Assembly: GCF_030269665.1 (NCBI RefSeq) | Contig: NZ_BSTS01000003.1 | Coordinates: 1-64,000, forward strand | DNA: 64,000 nucleotides | Direction: 5' to 3' | Source: Actinomycetospora sp. NBRC 106375 | GTDB lineage: Bacteria > Actinomycetota > Actinomycetes > Mycobacteriales > Pseudonocardiaceae | Shown here: positions 33,756 through 44,497 of the stretch, piece after piece | How the letters are laid out: each line of letters opens with the position of its first letter | How positions within the stretch are numbered: the first letter of the stretch is position 1 | Notes under the pieces: model-generated | Database searches by the model: none | What the model saw: the letters and a program-made list of their open reading frames with translations, nothing else | Told to the model about the DNA's origin: nothing | Position numbers and translations under genes: made by a program

Positions 33756-35579
33756 GTGTCCCGGAGCTCCCTGCTGACCTCCCCGCTCGACCTCCCCGCC
33801 ACGGACGCCCCGCTCGCGGCGGCCGGGTCGGGGACCCTCTCGACCGGGCTGATCGCCACGATCGTCGTGGTCGCGGTGATCGTCGTCCTGCTCATCGTGC
33901 TGGGCGTCGGGCTCTACCTGCGCCGGCGCCGGCAGGTCTCGCTCGCCGAGCCCGAGCCGGAGGAGCCGGCCAAGCCGACGAAGGGCTCCTACCAGGCCGG
34001 CGGCGGGTTCGCCTTCAGCGCGGGCACGGGCGGTGCGACGGCCGCGCCGCCCCGGCGCCCGGAGCCGGAGCCCGAGCCGACACCCGAGCCCGAGACGCCC
34101 GCGGAGCGCCCGGAGATCGCCGGGCCCCAGGGCACCGCGCCGCCCGGGGCCGCCGACGGGCCCCCGGCTGCTGCCCCCGCCGAACCCACCCCGGCGCCCG
34201 AGCCGACGGCGGCGCCGCAGCCGACGCCCGAACCCGAACCCGAACCCGAACCGGGGCCGGAGCCGGAGCCGGAGCCGGGGCCGGAGCTGACGCCCGAGGC
34301 GGAGCCGACGCCCGAGCCGGAGCCGGAGCCGGACACCGCGGGCCCCGGCACGACCGCCGGGCCCCAGGTCGCCGCCGGTCCCCAGGCCACGGCGCCGCCG
34401 GAGGCCGCCGGCGAGCCCGCCGCCGACGCGAGCACGCCGACCGCCGAGCCCGTCGAGCCCGTCGAGCCCGTCGAGCCCGTCGAGCCCGTCGAGCCGACGA
34501 CCGACGCACGTCCCGCCGCCGCGAGCGCGCCGACCGCCGAGCCCGAGGCCCCCGCCGCGCCGGAGACGCCCACCCCCGCCACGGAGTCCGCCGCCACGGA
34601 GTCCGCCGCCACGGTGACCGACACGCCCGTGGCGCCCGGCGCGCCGACGGAGGAGATCGCGCCGACCGAGGGCCGGCTCGAGCGTCTCCGCAGCCGGCTG
34701 GGCCGTTCCCGGTCGACGCTCGGCCAGGGCCTGCTCGGCCTGCTCGGCGCCGGCGACCTCGACGAGGACTCGTGGGAGGAGGTCGAGGACACGCTGCTGA
34801 TGGCCGACCTCGGCTCGTCGACGACGCAGCAGGTCGTCGGCAAGCTCCGCGAGCGGATCGCGTCACGGGGGATCCGCACCCCGGAGCAGGCGCGGGACCT
34901 GCTCCGCGAGGTGCTGGTCGAGGAGCTCGGGCCGCAGATGGAGCGCTCGGTGCGGGCGCTGTCGCACGACGGGCGGCCCGCGGTGGTGCTGGTGGCCGGG
35001 GTCAACGGCACCGGCAAGACCACGACCACCGGCAAGCTCGCCCGGGTCCTCGTCGCCGACGGCTTCGTGGTGCTCCTCGGCGCCGCGGACACCTTCCGGG
35101 CCGCCGCGGCCGAGCAGCTCTCGACGTGGGGTGAGCGCGCGGGCGCGGAGACCGTGCGCGGCAAGGAGGGCGCCGACCCCGCGAGCGTCGCGTTCGACGC
35201 CGTGAAGCGCGGCACCGACGCCGGGGTCGACGCCGTCCTGCTCGACACCGCCGGCCGGCTGCACACCAAGACCGGGCTGATGGACGAGCTGGGCAAGGTC
35301 AAGCGGGTCGTCGAGCGCCAGGCCGAGGTCGACGAGGTCCTCCTCGTCCTCGACGCCACCACCGGGCAGAACGGGCTGACCCAGGCCCGGGTGTTCAGCG
35401 AGGTCGTCGACGTCACCGGCGTCGTGCTCACCAAGCTCGACGGCACCGCCAAGGGCGGAATCGTGTTCCAGGTGCAGCGCGAACTGGGCGTCCCGGTCAA
35501 GCTCGTCGGCCTCGGCGAGGGCCCCGACGACCTCGCGCCGTTCGAGCCCGGGGCGTTCGTCGACGCGCTGCTGAAGTAG
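33756..35579 (+). CDS. ftsY: Signal recognition particle receptor FtsY
   Basis: The 607-residue SRP receptor GTPase docks ribosome-SRP complexes at the membrane. Unusually, it has an N-terminal membrane helix (about 30-52, [20 protein letters not shown]), then a long Pro/Glu/Ala linker (about 60-300, with repeats such as [11 protein letters not shown] and [10 protein letters not shown]), then the NG domain. G motifs: [55 protein letters not shown] -10-like hexamer ends 7 bases before the GTG. The order smc-ftsY-amt-glnB-glnD-ffh follows mycobacteria. Confidence 0.95.
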   Translation: MSRSSLLTSPLDLPATDAPLAAAGSGTLSTGLIATIVVVAVIVVLLIVLGVGLYLRRRRQVSLAEPEPEEPAKPTKGSYQAGGGFAFSAGTGGATAAPPRRPEPEPEPTPEPETPAERPEIAGPQGTAPPGAADGPPAAAPAEPTPAPEPTAAPQPTPEPEPEPEPGPEPEPEPGPELTPEAEPTPEPEPEPDTAGPGTTAGPQVAAGPQATAPPEAAGEPAADASTPTAEPVEPVEPVEPVEPVEPTTDARPAAASAPTAEPEAPAAPETPTPATESAATESAATVTDTPVAPGAPTEEIAPTEGRLERLRSRLGRSRSTLGQGLLGLLGAGDLDEDSWEEVEDTLLMADLGSSTTQQVVGKLRERIASRGIRTPEQARDLLREVLVEELGPQMERSVRALSHDGRPAVVLVAGVNGTGKTTTTGKLARVLVADGFVVLLGAADTFRAAAAEQLSTWGERAGAETVRGKEGADPASVAFDAVKRGTDAGVDAVLLDTAGRLHTKTGLMDELGKVKRVVERQAEVDEVLLVLDATTGQNGLTQARVFSEVVDVTGVVLTKLDGTAKGGIVFQVQRELGVPVKLVGLGEGPDDLAPFEPGAFVDALLK

Positions 35580-35598
35580 GGCTGTCGGGGGGCGGCCC

Positions 35599-35604
35599 TA
35601 GCCT
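35599..35604 (+). promoter_or_regulatory. -10 element (TAGCCT) for a leaderless VOC mRNA
   Basis: TAGCCT ends exactly 7 bases before the ATG at 35612 and no Shine-Dalgarno is present. Transcription would start at or next to the start codon. Confidence 0.5.
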
Positions 35605-35611
35605 GCGCCCC

Positions 35612-35983
35612 ATGACCGGCATCGCCCGCCTGCAGCTGACCGCCGTCGACACCCCCGACCCGCTCGCCCTCGCGCGCTTCTACGCCGAGGTCCTCGGCGT
35701 GGCGGTGGGGTCGACGGAGCCCGACTGGGTCGAGCTCGAGGGGGACGGCGGCCCGACGCTGGCGTTCCAGCTCGCGCCGTCACGCCGCGCGCCCGCGTGG
35801 CCGGAGGAGGGCGCGCTGCAGATGCACCTGGACCTCGAGGTCGACGATCTCGACGCCGGCGAGGCAGCGGTCCTCGCCGCCGGCGCGCGGAAGAGCGAGC
35901 ACCAGCCGGGCGAGACGTTCCGGGTCTACCTCGACCCCGACGGCAACCCGTTCTGCCTCGTGCGGGCCGCGGGGTCCGCGTGA
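35612..35983 (+). CDS. VOC-family (glyoxalase-like) protein
   Basis: The 123-residue protein has the paired beta-alpha-beta modules of the vicinal oxygen chelate superfamily: LQLTAVDTPDPLALARFYAE at the start, DWVELEGDGGPTLAFQLAPS, a central MHLDLEVDDLDAGEAAVLAA, and the terminal YLDPDGNPFCLV, whose acid end is common to glyoxalase-like proteins. It is not related in detail to the VOC gene at 154-570. The substrate is unknown. It lies between ftsY and amt, an insertion relative to mycobacteria. Confidence 0.88.
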   Translation: MTGIARLQLTAVDTPDPLALARFYAEVLGVAVGSTEPDWVELEGDGGPTLAFQLAPSRRAPAWPEEGALQMHLDLEVDDLDAGEAAVLAAGARKSEHQPGETFRVYLDPDGNPFCLVRAAGSA

Positions 35984-35995
35984 GAGCGTGTGGTC

Positions 35996-36021
35996 CGAAC
36001 GGGCCCGGTCGTGCCCGTTCG
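35996..36021 (+). terminator. Terminator after the VOC gene
   Basis: CGAACGGGC at 35996-36004 pairs with GCCCGTTCG at 36013-36021. GGTC and GACC just outside can extend the stem. It separates the VOC gene from the amt promoter. Confidence 0.75.
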
Positions 36022-36126
36022 AGGACCCGCTGATAGCGCAGAGTCATGACGTACGTCTCCCGCAGGGCGGTAACGCTCCCGATTGTCGGCCCGTGAAACA
36101 CGACCGTCATGTGCGCCCGGGGGCTG

Positions 36127-36142
36127 TTAACTGCAGTGAAAC
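36127..36142 (+). promoter_or_regulatory. GlnR-like box upstream of amt
   Basis: TTAAC-TGCAGT-GAAAC fits the actinobacterial GlnR consensus (GTnAC-n6-GaAAC) at a spacing of six. A weaker copy, GTAAC-GCTCCC-GATTG, lies at 36070-36085, and another GAAAC lies at 36095-36099. The amt start is 82 bases downstream. Nitrogen-limited activation by GlnR is inferred. Confidence 0.6.
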
Positions 36143-36223
36143 GTGCGGCGTGGGTGGACGAAACACGTCCTCCGCATCCTTCTGTCCCAGTGACCGCGTA
36201 CGTGTCAGGAGGGACGAAGGACC

Positions 36224-37920
<1,697 letters not shown>

Positions 37921-37930
37921 TCACCGCGAC

Positions 37931-37972
37931 GACGACGGCGCCGGGTTCCCTCGGGAGCCCGGCGCCGTCGTC
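37931..37972 (+). terminator. Terminator between glnB and glnD
   Basis: GACGACGGCGCCGGG at 37931-37945 pairs perfectly with CCCGGCGCCGTCGTC at 37958-37972 across a 12-base loop. It lies 10 bases after the glnB stop and 57 before glnD, so glnD is either expressed by read-through or from its own promoter. Confidence 0.85.
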
Positions 37973-38028
37973 ACACGGGCCGGGAGAAGGCCGTCGTCGT
38001 GACGTGCCGGAGAGGACGTGGGGGACGG

Positions 38029-40500
38029 ATGGCCACGGAGGCGAGCGCGGCGCCGGGGGAGGGGCCGGCGGGCCCGGGCGACGGGCGGGGCAACGCCCAC
38101 GGCGCCCGCGGTGACGCGGCCGACCTCGTCCGCGCGCGGGGTGCGCTGCTCGACCCGCCGGCAGGGGCGCGGCGGCTCGGGCCGGCCGCGCTGCGGGAGG
38201 CGCTGGTCGAGCTGCACGACTTCTGGCTGTCGTCCCGCGCCGCCGCCGTCGGCGTCGGCGAGGGCTCGGCGCTGGTCGCCGTCGGCGCGCTCGGTCGCCG
38301 CGAACTGGCCCCGTACTCGGACCTGGACCTGGTCCTGATCCACGACGGGCGCAGCCGCCGGGGCGGACGCGAGCAGATCTCCCGCATGGCCGACGCGCTC
38401 TGGTACCCGCTCTGGGACGCCGGGGTCGGGCTCGACCACTCGGTCCGGACGGTCGGCGAGGCGATCGAGGTGGCCACCACCGACCTGCGCGTGGCCCTGG
38501 GCCTGCTCGAGGTCCGCTTCCTGGCCGGCGACCCCGAGCTGGCCGAACGTCTGGCCGCGACCGCCCGCCAGGCGTGGCGCGCCGGCATCCGCAACCGCTT
38601 CGACGACCTCGTCGCCGCCACCGAGACCCGGTGGGAGCGGTCCGGCGAGGTCGCCCACCGCATCGAGCCCGACCTCAAGAACGGCCACGGGGGCCTGCGC
38701 GACATCCAGCTGCTCGACGCGCTGTCCGCGGCGCAGCTGGTCGACCGACCGACCGTCGACGTCCAGGACGCCCGCCGCCTCATGCTCGACCTGCGCGTCG
38801 AGCTGCACCGCCGCGCCGGCCGCGCCCGCGACGTGCTGCAGGCCGAGGACGCCCACGAGGTGGTCGCCGCCGCCGCGGGCGAGCTCGGCGTCACCGACCG
38901 TTTCGACCTCGCGCGTGCCCTCTCCGGCGCCGCGCGCACCGTCGTCTTCGCCACCGACACCGCCCTGCGCTCGGCGCGGGCCGCGCTGCCCCGCCGGGGC
39001 CTGGCCGCGCTGCGCCGCACCCCGGCGCGCCGGCCCCTCGACGACGGCGTCGTGGAGCACGGGGGCGAGGTCGTGCTCGCCCGCGAGGCGCAGGTCTCGC
39101 GGGACCCGGCGCTGGTGCTGCGCCTCGCCGCCGCGGCGGCGCGCACCCGGCTGCCGATCTCCGCCAGCACCCTGCACCGTCTGGCCGAGGCAGCGCCCGA
39201 GCTGCGGGAGCCGTGGCCGCGGGCGGCGCTGTCCGAGCTGCTCGCCCTCCTGGGTGCCGGCGAGGGCATGGTCGACGTAATCGAGTCCCTCGACCGCACC
39301 GGCCTGTGGGGGCGGCTCTTCCCCGAGTGGGGCGCGGTCCGCGACCTGCCGCCCCGCGACCGCCAGCACGTCTGGACCGTGGACCGCCACCTCATCGAGG
39401 TCACCCGTCGGGCGGCCGAGCTGACCACCCGCGTCGCCCGGCCCGACCTGCTGCTGCTCGGCGCCCTGGTGCACGACATCGGCAAGGGGCGCGAGGAGGA
39501 CCACTCCGTGGTGGGCGAGCGCCTCGCCGGCAACATCGGCCGGCGTCTCGGGCTCTGGCCCGCCGACGTCGACCTCCTCGCCGCGATGGTGCGTCACCAC
39601 CTGCTGCTGCCCCACACCGCGTCCCGCCGCGACCCGGAGGACCCGGCGACCGTGGAGCGCGTCGTCGAGACGCTCGACGCCGACCCGGTGCTGCTCGAGC
39701 TGCTCCACGCGCTCGCCGAGGCCGACTCCCTGGGCACCGGGCCGGGCGTCTGGACGCCGTGGCGGGCGACGCTCATGGGCGACCTGGTACGCCGCTGCCG
39801 CGTCGTCATGTCCGGCGGCCCGGTCCCCGGACCGTCGCCCCTGTCCGAGGACGCGCTCGCGCTCGCGAAGGCCGTCGCCGAGAGCGGGCGGCCCGAGGTG
39901 TCGATCCACGGCGAGGGCGAGCTGACGACGATCACGATGACCGTCGCGGCCCCCGACCGGCCGGGCCTGCTCTCCCGCGCGGCCGGGGTACTGGCGCTGC
40001 ACTCGCTGCAGGTCCACACCGCCGACCTCGGCGAGCACGACGGCGTCGCCGTCGACGCGTTCACGGTGTCCCCGCGCTTCGGGCGCCTGCCCGAGGCGTC
40101 GCTGCTGCGCGAGGACCTCGTGCGGGTGCTGCGCGGGTCGCTCGACCTGCCCGCCCGCCTGGAGGCGAAGGAGCGCGACTACGACCGCCCGGGCCCGCCG
40201 CCCGCGCCCAGCCGCGTGGTGTGGTTCGACGACGAGGCCACCGGTGCCGTCGTCCTCGAGCTGCGCACCACCGACCGGATCGGCCTCCTGCACCGGGTGG
40301 CCGCCGCGCTCGAGGGCGAGGGGCTGGACGTCCGCTGGGCACGGGTGTCGACCCTGGGCAGCTCGGTGCTCGACGCCTTCTGTCTGGAGACCGCCGAGCA
40401 CTCCGGGCCCGACCCGGAGCGCCGCCGCGAGGTCGAGGAGGTCGTGCTGGCCGCGGCGGCGGGCGGCTACGCCGCGCCGGAGCCCACCGCACCGAGCTGA
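38029..40500 (+). CDS. glnD: PII nucleotidyltransferase GlnD
   Basis: The 823-residue sensor modifies and demodifies PII according to glutamine. Domains in order: nucleotidyltransferase (about 80-200; VGALGRRELAPYSDLDLVLI with the G-x-G-R and D-x-D motifs), a GlnD-specific helical region (EPDLKNGHGGLRDIQLLDAL), an HD phosphohydrolase domain (about 440-560; LLLGALVHDIGKGREEDHSV), and two ACT domains (from about 640 and 735; VAAPDRPGLLSRAAGVLALH, RTTDRIGLLHRVAAALEGEG). In actinomycetes the modification is adenylylation. The ATG at 38029 is preceded by GGGGGA. Confidence 0.95.
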   Translation: MATEASAAPGEGPAGPGDGRGNAHGARGDAADLVRARGALLDPPAGARRLGPAALREALVELHDFWLSSRAAAVGVGEGSALVAVGALGRRELAPYSDLDLVLIHDGRSRRGGREQISRMADALWYPLWDAGVGLDHSVRTVGEAIEVATTDLRVALGLLEVRFLAGDPELAERLAATARQAWRAGIRNRFDDLVAATETRWERSGEVAHRIEPDLKNGHGGLRDIQLLDALSAAQLVDRPTVDVQDARRLMLDLRVELHRRAGRARDVLQAEDAHEVVAAAAGELGVTDRFDLARALSGAARTVVFATDTALRSARAALPRRGLAALRRTPARRPLDDGVVEHGGEVVLAREAQVSRDPALVLRLAAAAARTRLPISASTLHRLAEAAPELREPWPRAALSELLALLGAGEGMVDVIESLDRTGLWGRLFPEWGAVRDLPPRDRQHVWTVDRHLIEVTRRAAELTTRVARPDLLLLGALVHDIGKGREEDHSVVGERLAGNIGRRLGLWPADVDLLAAMVRHHLLLPHTASRRDPEDPATVERVVETLDADPVLLELLHALAEADSLGTGPGVWTPWRATLMGDLVRRCRVVMSGGPVPGPSPLSEDALALAKAVAESGRPEVSIHGEGELTTITMTVAAPDRPGLLSRAAGVLALHSLQVHTADLGEHDGVAVDAFTVSPRFGRLPEASLLREDLVRVLRGSLDLPARLEAKERDYDRPGPPPAPSRVVWFDDEATGAVVLELRTTDRIGLLHRVAAALEGEGLDVRWARVSTLGSSVLDAFCLETAEHSGPDPERRREVEEVVLAAAAGGYAAPEPTAPS

Positions 40501-40655
40501 CAACCGAGCTGACGCGGGCTGGCACGGGCTGACGCCGGGCTCACGCCGGGGCTGCCGGGACGCGCCCGTTAGGCTGGGGGTTCGTCCCCGACGGCGCTGA
40601 CCGCGACGTCGAGGCTTCCCTGCGCCGCCAGCGAGACCCGAGGAGTGCGAGCGCC

Positions 40656-42275
40656 GTGTTCGACACCCTGTCCGACCGCCTCACGTCGGTCCTGTCCGAC
40701 CTGCGCGGCAAGGGGCGACTCTCCGAGACCGACATCGACACGACGTGTCGTGAGATCCGGATCGCGCTGCTCGAGGCCGACGTCGCGCTGCCCGTGGTGC
40801 GCGGGTTCGTCAAGCAGGTCAAGGAGCGTGCCCGCGGCGCCGAGGTCTCCGAGGCGCTGAACCCGGCGCAGCAGGTCGTCAAGATCGTCAACGAGGAGCT
40901 CGTCGGCATCCTCGGTGGCGAGACCCGCCGGCTGCGCTTCGCCAAGAACCCGCCGACGGTGATCATGCTGGCGGGCCTGCAGGGCTCCGGGAAGACGACG
41001 CTGGCCGGCAAGCTCGCGCACTGGCTCAAGAGCCAGGGGCACACGCCCATGCTCGCGGCCTGCGACCTCCAGCGCCCGAACGCCGTCAACCAGCTCCAGA
41101 TCGTCGGCGAGCGCGCCGGTGTCGAGGTCTTCGCCCCCGAGCCCGGCAACGGCGTGGGCGACCCGGTCGATGTCGCCCGCCGCGCGGTCGCGGACGCGAA
41201 GTCCCGCCAGTACGACGTGCTCGTCGTCGACACCGCCGGCCGCCTCGGCGTCGACGAGGAGCTGATGCGCCAGGCCGCGGACATCCGCGACGCGGTGACG
41301 CCCGACGAGACGCTGTTCGTCCTCGATGCCATGGTCGGCCAGGACGCCGTCACCACGGCCGAGGCGTTCCGCGACGGCGTCGGCTTCTCCGGCGTGGTGC
41401 TCACCAAGCTCGACGGCGACGCGCGCGGCGGGGCGGCGCTCTCGGTCCGCGAGGTCACCGGCGAGCCGATCCTCTTCGCCTCCAACGGCGAGAAGCTCGA
41501 CGAGTTCGACGTGTTCCACCCCGACCGCATGGCCTCGCGCATCCTCGGGATGGGCGACGTCCTGACCCTCATCGAGCAGGCCGAGCAGGCCTTCGAGGAG
41601 GGGCAGGCCGAGAAGGCCGCCCAGAAGATGTCCGAGGGCGAGCTGACCCTCGAGGACTTCCTCGAGCAGATGATGGCCGTCCGCAAGATGGGCCCGATCG
41701 CCAACGTGCTCGGCATGCTGCCGGGCGCCGCGCAGATGAAGGACCAGCTCGCGGGCCTCGACGAGAAGCACCTCGACCGCGTCCAGGCGATCATCCGCGG
41801 CATGACCCCCGCCGAGCGCGACGACCCGAAGATCATCAACGGGTCCCGCCGCCTGCGGATCGCGAACGGCTCCGGCGTCGGCGTCTCCGACGTCAACCAG
41901 CTCGTCGAGCGGTTCTTCGAGGCCCGCAAGATGATGAAGTCGATGGCCGGCCAGTTCGGTCTGCCGGGCATGGGCGGGGGCCGCAAGGGCAAGCGCCAGG
42001 CCGCGAAGGCCGCCACCAGGGCCCGCAAGGGGCCGAAGTCGATGCCGGCGATCGCGGGCATCGCGCAGGAGTCCACCGGCGAGCGCACCCAGGAGCGCTC
42101 GGTGGGCAGCTACCAGACCCCGGGCCTCAACCAGCTCCCGCCGGCGCTCGCGGGCATGAACGAGCTGCCGGCCGGCTTCGACCCGGGCGCGCTGACCTTC
42201 CCGGGCACCAGCGGCGGCGGTGGCTCGCGCGGCAACGGCGGTGGCAAGAAGGGCAACAAGAAGAAGCGCAAGTAG
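40656..42275 (+). CDS. ffh: Signal recognition particle GTPase Ffh
   Basis: The 539-residue protein binds signal sequences of nascent chains and the 4.5S RNA. The N domain starts FDTLSDRLTSVLSDLRGKGR. G-domain motifs are LAGLQGSGKTTLAGKLAHWL, DTAGRLGVDEELM and TKLDGDARGGAALS. The Met-rich M domain (about 300-440) includes MMAVRKMGPIANVLGMLPGA and SRRLRIANGSGVGVSDVNQL. About 100 extra residues end in a Gly/Lys-rich tail (GGKKGNKKKRK). The GTG follows AGGAG. Its partner FtsY is 5 kb upstream. Confidence 0.97.
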   Translation: MFDTLSDRLTSVLSDLRGKGRLSETDIDTTCREIRIALLEADVALPVVRGFVKQVKERARGAEVSEALNPAQQVVKIVNEELVGILGGETRRLRFAKNPPTVIMLAGLQGSGKTTLAGKLAHWLKSQGHTPMLAACDLQRPNAVNQLQIVGERAGVEVFAPEPGNGVGDPVDVARRAVADAKSRQYDVLVVDTAGRLGVDEELMRQAADIRDAVTPDETLFVLDAMVGQDAVTTAEAFRDGVGFSGVVLTKLDGDARGGAALSVREVTGEPILFASNGEKLDEFDVFHPDRMASRILGMGDVLTLIEQAEQAFEEGQAEKAAQKMSEGELTLEDFLEQMMAVRKMGPIANVLGMLPGAAQMKDQLAGLDEKHLDRVQAIIRGMTPAERDDPKIINGSRRLRIANGSGVGVSDVNQLVERFFEARKMMKSMAGQFGLPGMGGGRKGKRQAAKAATRARKGPKSMPAIAGIAQESTGERTQERSVGSYQTPGLNQLPPALAGMNELPAGFDPGALTFPGTSGGGGSRGNGGGKKGNKKKRK

Positions 42276-42668
42276 TCAGCCGTTCAGCCACCTCTCCCGC
42301 CGGCGGTGCGACGCCCGCGCGAGCCAGGCGTCCTGCACGATCTCGGTCAGCTCCTCGCGGCTGAGCCGATCGAGGTGGGCCGCCCGGAGCAGCACCGAGA
42401 GGTGCCCGTCGAAGCGCGGTGTCGTGAAGAACGGCGTGGACGTGTCGTGGACGAGCGCGTCCTTGTCCTCCTCCGACTCGACCCAGAACATGATCACGTC
42501 GGGGTACTTCTCGCCGGTGTCGGGGTCGCGCGCGTCGGGCTGGGGCGTCCGGAAGAACACGAACGACTTCCCGCCGACCTGGTAGACGGTGTTGCCCTTC
42601 GGGCCCTCGACCGTGGTGACGTGCGGCATCGCGGCGGCGAGGGCGTGGACGTCGTCGATAGTGCTCAC
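42276..42668 (-). CDS. MmcQ/YjbR-family protein
   Basis: The 130-residue protein has the YjbR double-wing DNA-binding-like fold pattern: DDVHALAAAMPHVTTVEGPK, YQVGGKSFVFFRTPQPDARD, and the C-terminal DRLSREELTEIVQDAWLARA. Family members are common companions of regulators and have no firm biochemical role. It is coupled to the MarR gene upstream by a GTGA overlap (42665-42668), which makes a two-gene operon under the divergent promoter region. Confidence 0.85.
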   Translation of the reverse strand: MSTIDDVHALAAAMPHVTTVEGPKGNTVYQVGGKSFVFFRTPQPDARDPDTGEKYPDVIMFWVESEEDKDALVHDTSTPFFTTPRFDGHLSVLLRAAHLDRLSREELTEIVQDAWLARASHRRRERWLNG

Positions 42669-43126
42669 GCGAGCCTCGCGGTGATGTCGTCGACGAGACG
42701 CGACAGCAGGGCCCCGAGCATCCGGCGGTCGTCGTCGGACCAGTCCCCGAGCACGTCGGCGAAGAACCCGAAGACGGTCTGTACGTAGCGGTCGGCGGCG
42801 GCCGCCCCCTCGTCGGTGAGCTCGACGAGGCGGGCGCGCAGGTCGTCGGGGTCGGTGACCCGGTGGACCATGCCGCGCTGCTCGAGACCCGCGACGGTCC
42901 GGGTGACGTGCGGGCCGGCGACCTGCTGGCGCTCGGCGATCTCCCCGATGCGCATCGGGCGCCCGGCGAGCCGCAGCGCGGTCAGGATCCCGATGCCCGG
43001 GCGGTCGATCGAGGCGCCCGCCGCCTTCTGGGCGTCGTCGACGACCCGGCTGCGGGTGAGCACGGCCGAGAGCTGGGTGAGCCGCGGGAGCAGCTCGCCG
43101 AGCAGGTCGGACTCGGAGGGCACCAC
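42665..43126 (-). CDS. MarR-family transcriptional regulator
   Basis: The 153-residue regulator has the MarR winged helix at about residues 45-110: IGILTALRLAGRPMRIGEIA, QQVAGPHVTRTVAGLEQRGM, and the wing VTDPDDLRARLVELTDEG, flanked by dimerisation helices. AAGGAGG is upstream of two adjacent GTG codons (43126 and 43123), either of which may start translation. It is divergent from a flavin monooxygenase with two operator-like sites between. It likely represses both directions until a phenolic or similar ligand binds. Confidence 0.9.
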   Translation of the reverse strand: MVPSESDLLGELLPRLTQLSAVLTRSRVVDDAQKAAGASIDRPGIGILTALRLAGRPMRIGEIAERQQVAGPHVTRTVAGLEQRGMVHRVTDPDDLRARLVELTDEGAAAADRYVQTVFGFFADVLGDWSDDDRRMLGALLSRLVDDITARLA

Positions 43127-43140
43127 GCCTCCTTCGACAG

Positions 43141-43157
43141 ATACCTACGTTAGGTAT
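43141..43157. promoter_or_regulatory. MarR operator candidate 1
   Basis: ATACCTA-CGT-TAGGTAT is a perfect 7-bp inverted repeat 15 bases upstream of the MarR start. It is AT-rich against a very GC-rich background, typical of a MarR site. Confidence 0.7.
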
Positions 43158-43209
43158 ATTGTTGGTCGGGTCGACGGCGTCCAGACGGCCGTCGTCGGTC
43201 CCGAGAAAG

Positions 43210-43224
43210 ATACCAAAGGTAGGT
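43210..43224. promoter_or_regulatory. MarR operator candidate 2
   Basis: ATACCAAAGGTAGGT is a degenerate copy of the ATACCTA...TAGGTAT site (ATACC-AAA-GGTAG), placed 14 bases upstream of the monooxygenase ATG and overlapping its ribosome-binding region. Confidence 0.5.
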
Positions 43225-43237
43225 AAAGGAGCGCAGC

Positions 43238-44455
43238 ATGACCACAGCACCGTTCCGACGCGTCCTCGTCTCGGGCGCGAGCATCGCCGGGCCGACACTG
43301 GCCTACTGGCTGCACCGGCGGGGCTTCGAGGTCACCGTCGTCGAGAAGGCCGGGGCCGTGCGCGGCGGCGGCTACCCCATCGACATCCGCGGCGCCGCTC
43401 TCGGGGTCGTCGACCGGATGGGCCTGCTGCCCGCCGTCCGCGCCGCCCACGTCGACTCGCGGCGGATCACGTTCCTCGACGCCGACGGATCGGCCGTGGG
43501 CGCCGTGTCGCCCGAGTCGGTGTCGGGCGGCACCGGCGGGGACGTCGAGCTGCCCCGGGGCGCCCTCACCGAGGTGCTCCACGCCGCCGTGCAGGACGAC
43601 GTCGACTTCCGCTTCGGCGACACGATCGCGACGCTCCACGACGACGGCGACGGGGTCGACGTGACGTTCGTGAGCGGGGAGCGGCGCCGGTTCGACCTCG
43701 TCGTCGGGGCCGACGGGCTGCACTCGCACACCCGCGCGCTCGCCTTCGGTCCGGAGGAGCAGTTCCACCGCTACCTCGGCTACTGCTTCGCCGGGTGGAC
43801 CATGCCGAACGAGTTCGGGCTCGACCACGAGGGCGTGATCTGGAGCGTCCCCGGGCGGGCGGCGGTGATCTACGCGGTGGGCGGCACCGACCAGGTGCAC
43901 GGGTTCCTCAGCTTCACCCGCGACGACCCGCCGCTCGATGCGTTCCGCGATCCCCGCGCGCAGCGCGAGCTGGTGGCCGCGCGGTTCGCCGGCGACGACG
44001 TCTGGGAGGTGCCGCGCCTGGTCGCCGCGATGCAGGAGGCCGACGACGTGTTCTTCGACGTCGTCAGCCAGATTCACATGCCGCGGTGGTCGACCGGCCG
44101 GGTCGGGCTGGTCGGGGACGCGGCCCACGCGCCGTCGTTCCTGTCCGGCCAGGGCTCGAGTCTGGCGCTGGTGGGCGGGTACGTGCTCGCGGGCGAGCTG
44201 GCCGCGGCGCCGACGTATCGCGAGGGCTTCGCGCGCTACGAGCGCCGCCTGCGCGACTTCGTGGCGCAGAACCAGGCGCTGGCCGACGGCGGGCGCAGCG
44301 TGATCGTCCCGCGCACGGAGTCCGACGTCGCCCGTCGTGACGCGGCGCTGCGGGAGCCCGACCGGACCCGGATCCCCACCGGCGACGCGGTCGACCGGGC
44401 CGCGACCGCTCTCGAGCTGCCGGTGTACCCCGGAGCCGTCGACGGCGCGGCCTGA
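43238..44455 (+). CDS. FAD-dependent monooxygenase (PHBH/TetX-like)
   Basis: The 405-residue flavoprotein has the group A hydroxylase motifs: RRVLVSGASIAGPTLAYWLH for the FAD-binding GxGxxG-like loop, VVEKAGAVRGGGYPIDIRG, FDLVVGADGLHSHTRALAFG (DG motif), and GRVGLVGDAAHAPSFLSGQG (GD motif). Such enzymes hydroxylate aromatic or polyketide-like substrates using NAD(P)H and oxygen. The resemblance to TetX- and RebC-like proteins means drug inactivation is possible, but the substrate is unknown. It is controlled, by position, by the divergent MarR gene. GGAG lies before the ATG. Confidence 0.88.
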   Translation: MTTAPFRRVLVSGASIAGPTLAYWLHRRGFEVTVVEKAGAVRGGGYPIDIRGAALGVVDRMGLLPAVRAAHVDSRRITFLDADGSAVGAVSPESVSGGTGGDVELPRGALTEVLHAAVQDDVDFRFGDTIATLHDDGDGVDVTFVSGERRRFDLVVGADGLHSHTRALAFGPEEQFHRYLGYCFAGWTMPNEFGLDHEGVIWSVPGRAAVIYAVGGTDQVHGFLSFTRDDPPLDAFRDPRAQRELVAARFAGDDVWEVPRLVAAMQEADDVFFDVVSQIHMPRWSTGRVGLVGDAAHAPSFLSGQGSSLALVGGYVLAGELAAAPTYREGFARYERRLRDFVAQNQALADGGRSVIVPRTESDVARRDAALREPDRTRIPTGDAVDRAATALELPVYPGAVDGAA

Positions 44456-44484
44456 GGCCGGCGGCGACGCGGGCGGGTCGTCGC

Positions 44485-44490
44485 TACCCT
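44485..44490 (+). promoter_or_regulatory. -10 element (TACCCT) for a leaderless amidohydrolase mRNA
   Basis: TACCCT ends exactly 7 bases before the ATG at 44498, with no Shine-Dalgarno between. Confidence 0.5.
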
Positions 44491-44497
44491 CCGCGGC

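Noticed and set aside
43238-44455. Calling the monooxygenase a tetracycline-inactivating TetX
   Set aside because: Only general group A flavin hydroxylase motifs are visible. Substrate cannot be inferred from them.
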